NCBI GenBank assembly: GCA_903898725.1
Contig: CAIUGQ010000419.1
Location: 1 to 6,593 of the forward strand
DNA: 6,593 bases
Origin: an uncultured Burkholderiales bacterium
Lineage (GTDB): Bacteria; Pseudomonadota; Gammaproteobacteria; Burkholderiales; Burkholderiaceae_E
Direction of reading: 5' to 3'
Shown: in pieces, positions 5,912 to 6,593 of the stretch
How positions within the stretch are numbered: the stretch's first letter is position 1
Layout: every line of letters starts with the position of its first letter
Notes under the pieces: model-generated
Told to the model about the DNA's origin: nothing
The model's database searches: none
Seen by the model: the letters and a program-made list of their open reading frames with translations, nothing else
Translations under genes and position numbers: made by a program

Positions 5912-6463
5912 TCAGACGAACTGCTCGACCTCGTCGGACAGCGAGGCCGCCGATTCGAGGACGTGCGCCAGCACCCACAGCGCACCGAACACGGCGGCAT
6001 AGAGCAGGTCCTCGGGGCGGACCCAGCGGGCGAGGAAGTGCGGGTCGAGCGCGGGCCCGGGCGACATCAGCGCCCGGATCGCGGGACGCAGCGCGATGTC
6101 GAGCGCAGCGGCCGCGAGCCCGAGCTGGCCGATGCGCTTGAGCGCGACCGACGCATCGACCGAGAACACCCGGCCGGCCAGGTAGTGGCCGGTCAGCCGC
6201 CAGACCGCCACGACACCGACGATCACCAGCGCCCAGACCGAGAGCGACAGGCCGAAGCCGACCGCGCGCCGCAGCCCGTCGGCCAGTGCCGGCTCGCCGC
6301 CGTACCAGCCGGAGAAGGCCCGCGCCACCAAGTCGGCGTCGGCCCAGAACGCGCCGACCCGCAGCAGCGACCAGGCGGCGTAGCCGATGGCCGCGGCACG
6401 GATCGCGCGGCAGGGCCATACGATCCGTTCCCGCAGCGCGGCCTGCCTGTCGATGTCGTTCAT
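5912..6463 (-). CDS. Four-helix membrane protein, DUF2975-like
   Basis: The 183-residue protein has four hydrophobic segments at about 20-41, 69-90, 111-132 and 151-172. A short polar loop with GRVFSVDASVALKRIGQ (97-113) lies between the second and third, and the acidic tail ends SLSDEVEQFV. The GxxFS...l..iG motif, the ED/PEDLL lead-in to the last helix and the EvE-x-V ending fit DUF2975 (YoaS-like) inner-membrane proteins of unknown function. Its pairing with a tiny Xre regulator supports this. The ATG at 6463 is chosen over a GTG at 6478 because GGAGAGGG at 6476-6469 is a strong ribosome binding site five bases before it. No catalytic residues are recognisable. The family assignment is from memory and moderately sure. 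Confidence 0.75.
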   Translation of the reverse strand: MNDIDRQAALRERIVWPCRAIRAAAIGYAAWSLLRVGAFWADADLVARAFSGWYGGEPALADGLRRAVGFGLSLSVWALVIVGVVAVWRLTGHYLAGRVFSVDASVALKRIGQLGLAAAALDIALRPAIRALMSPGPALDPHFLARWVRPEDLLYAAVFGALWVLAHVLESAASLSDEVEQFV

Positions 6464-6593
6464 CACCGCCCTCTCCACTGGTTTGGTGGTGATAACTTAA
6501 ACTAAAACCATCATTTCTACGCTCATCCGAATGGGCGAGCGCGGACCCCTCGCTCAGAAGCCGTGAAGAAACCGTAGCGAGCAGGCCCGAGCC
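6464..6593 (-). promoter_or_regulatory. AT-rich upstream region of the DUF2975/HTH operon
   Basis: No gene is supported here. Bases 6481-6516 are sharply AT-richer than the rest of the window and probably hold the minus-strand promoter, although I cannot pick a convincing -35/-10 pair. On the plus strand the tandem repeats AACTTA (6494-6499) and AACTAA (6500-6505), plus a third partial copy AAC, sit inside a TGGTTT (6479-6484)/AAACCA (6505-6510) inverted repeat; either could be a regulator site. Beyond 6517 the sequence is GC-rich again, with a CTCGCT (6549-6554)/AGCGAG (6576-6581) inverted repeat of doubtful meaning. Confidence 0.45.

Noticed and set aside
4534..6000. Very long minus-strand open frame (488 codons) opposite the MBL gene
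   Set aside because: It is antisense to a well-supported MBL-fold gene, spans the TetR 3' end and the HTH gene region, and its translation is low-complexity and unlike any family; this is a common high-GC artefact.
6464..6478. GTG start for the DUF2975-like gene at 6478
   Set aside because: It would place the strong GGAGAGGG site inside the coding sequence; ATG at 6463 is spaced correctly from that site.
6523..6593. End of a further minus-strand gene entering from the right edge
   Set aside because: A frame is open from the edge to a stop at 6523-6525, but only about 22 codons are visible and nothing in them is recognisable.

Overview
The window is very GC-rich chromosomal DNA with tightly packed genes. 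It is dominated by a phenylacetic acid (PAA) catabolic operon in the order paaA-paaB-paaC-paaD-paaE followed by a TetR-family regulator. The close match of PaaA to proteins I remember from Burkholderiales, together with the adjacent TetR-type (PaaR-like) regulator, suggests a betaproteobacterium, probably Burkholderiales. That assignment is inference; nothing here fixes the genus.

Layout. Bases 1-127 hold no gene I can support, only a GC hairpin. Bases 128-191 carry a recognisable sigma70-type promoter with a 12-bp perfect palindrome inside its spacer, a strong candidate PaaR operator. Bases 192-4039 encode the five subunits or accessory proteins of the phenylacetyl-CoA 1,2-epoxidase: PaaA (catalytic diiron), PaaB, PaaC (structural), PaaD (iron-sulfur/metal maturation) and PaaE (reductase). 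The only loose joint is a 123-bp gap between paaB and paaC that contains three consecutive hairpins. A TetR regulator (4041-4688) starts one base after paaE and so belongs to the same transcript. A perfect TATAAT overlaps its stop codon and a 5' leader hairpin follows, leading to an unusual metallo-beta-lactamase-fold protein (4735-5694) that has lost part of the canonical metal site.

On the opposite strand, a two-gene unit converges on the MBL gene and overlaps its 3' end by 10 bp. It encodes a four-helix membrane protein resembling DUF2975 (5912-6463) and a 72-residue Xre/Cro-type HTH protein (5685-5903). An AT-rich promoter region (about 6481-6516) lies upstream, with tandem 6-bp repeats.

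How the parts work together: in the absence of PAA-derived ligand the TetR protein would sit between the -35 and -10 elements of the paaA promoter and repress the whole operon, including its own gene. When phenylacetyl-CoA accumulates, the operon is released and PaaABC(D)E converts it to the ring-1,2-epoxide. The CoA ligase (paaK) and the lower pathway genes (paaF, G, H, J, Z) are not in this window. The role of the MBL protein in or beside the pathway is unknown. It and the DUF2975/HTH pair are the least understood parts. I see no RNA genes, CRISPR arrays or mobile elements.
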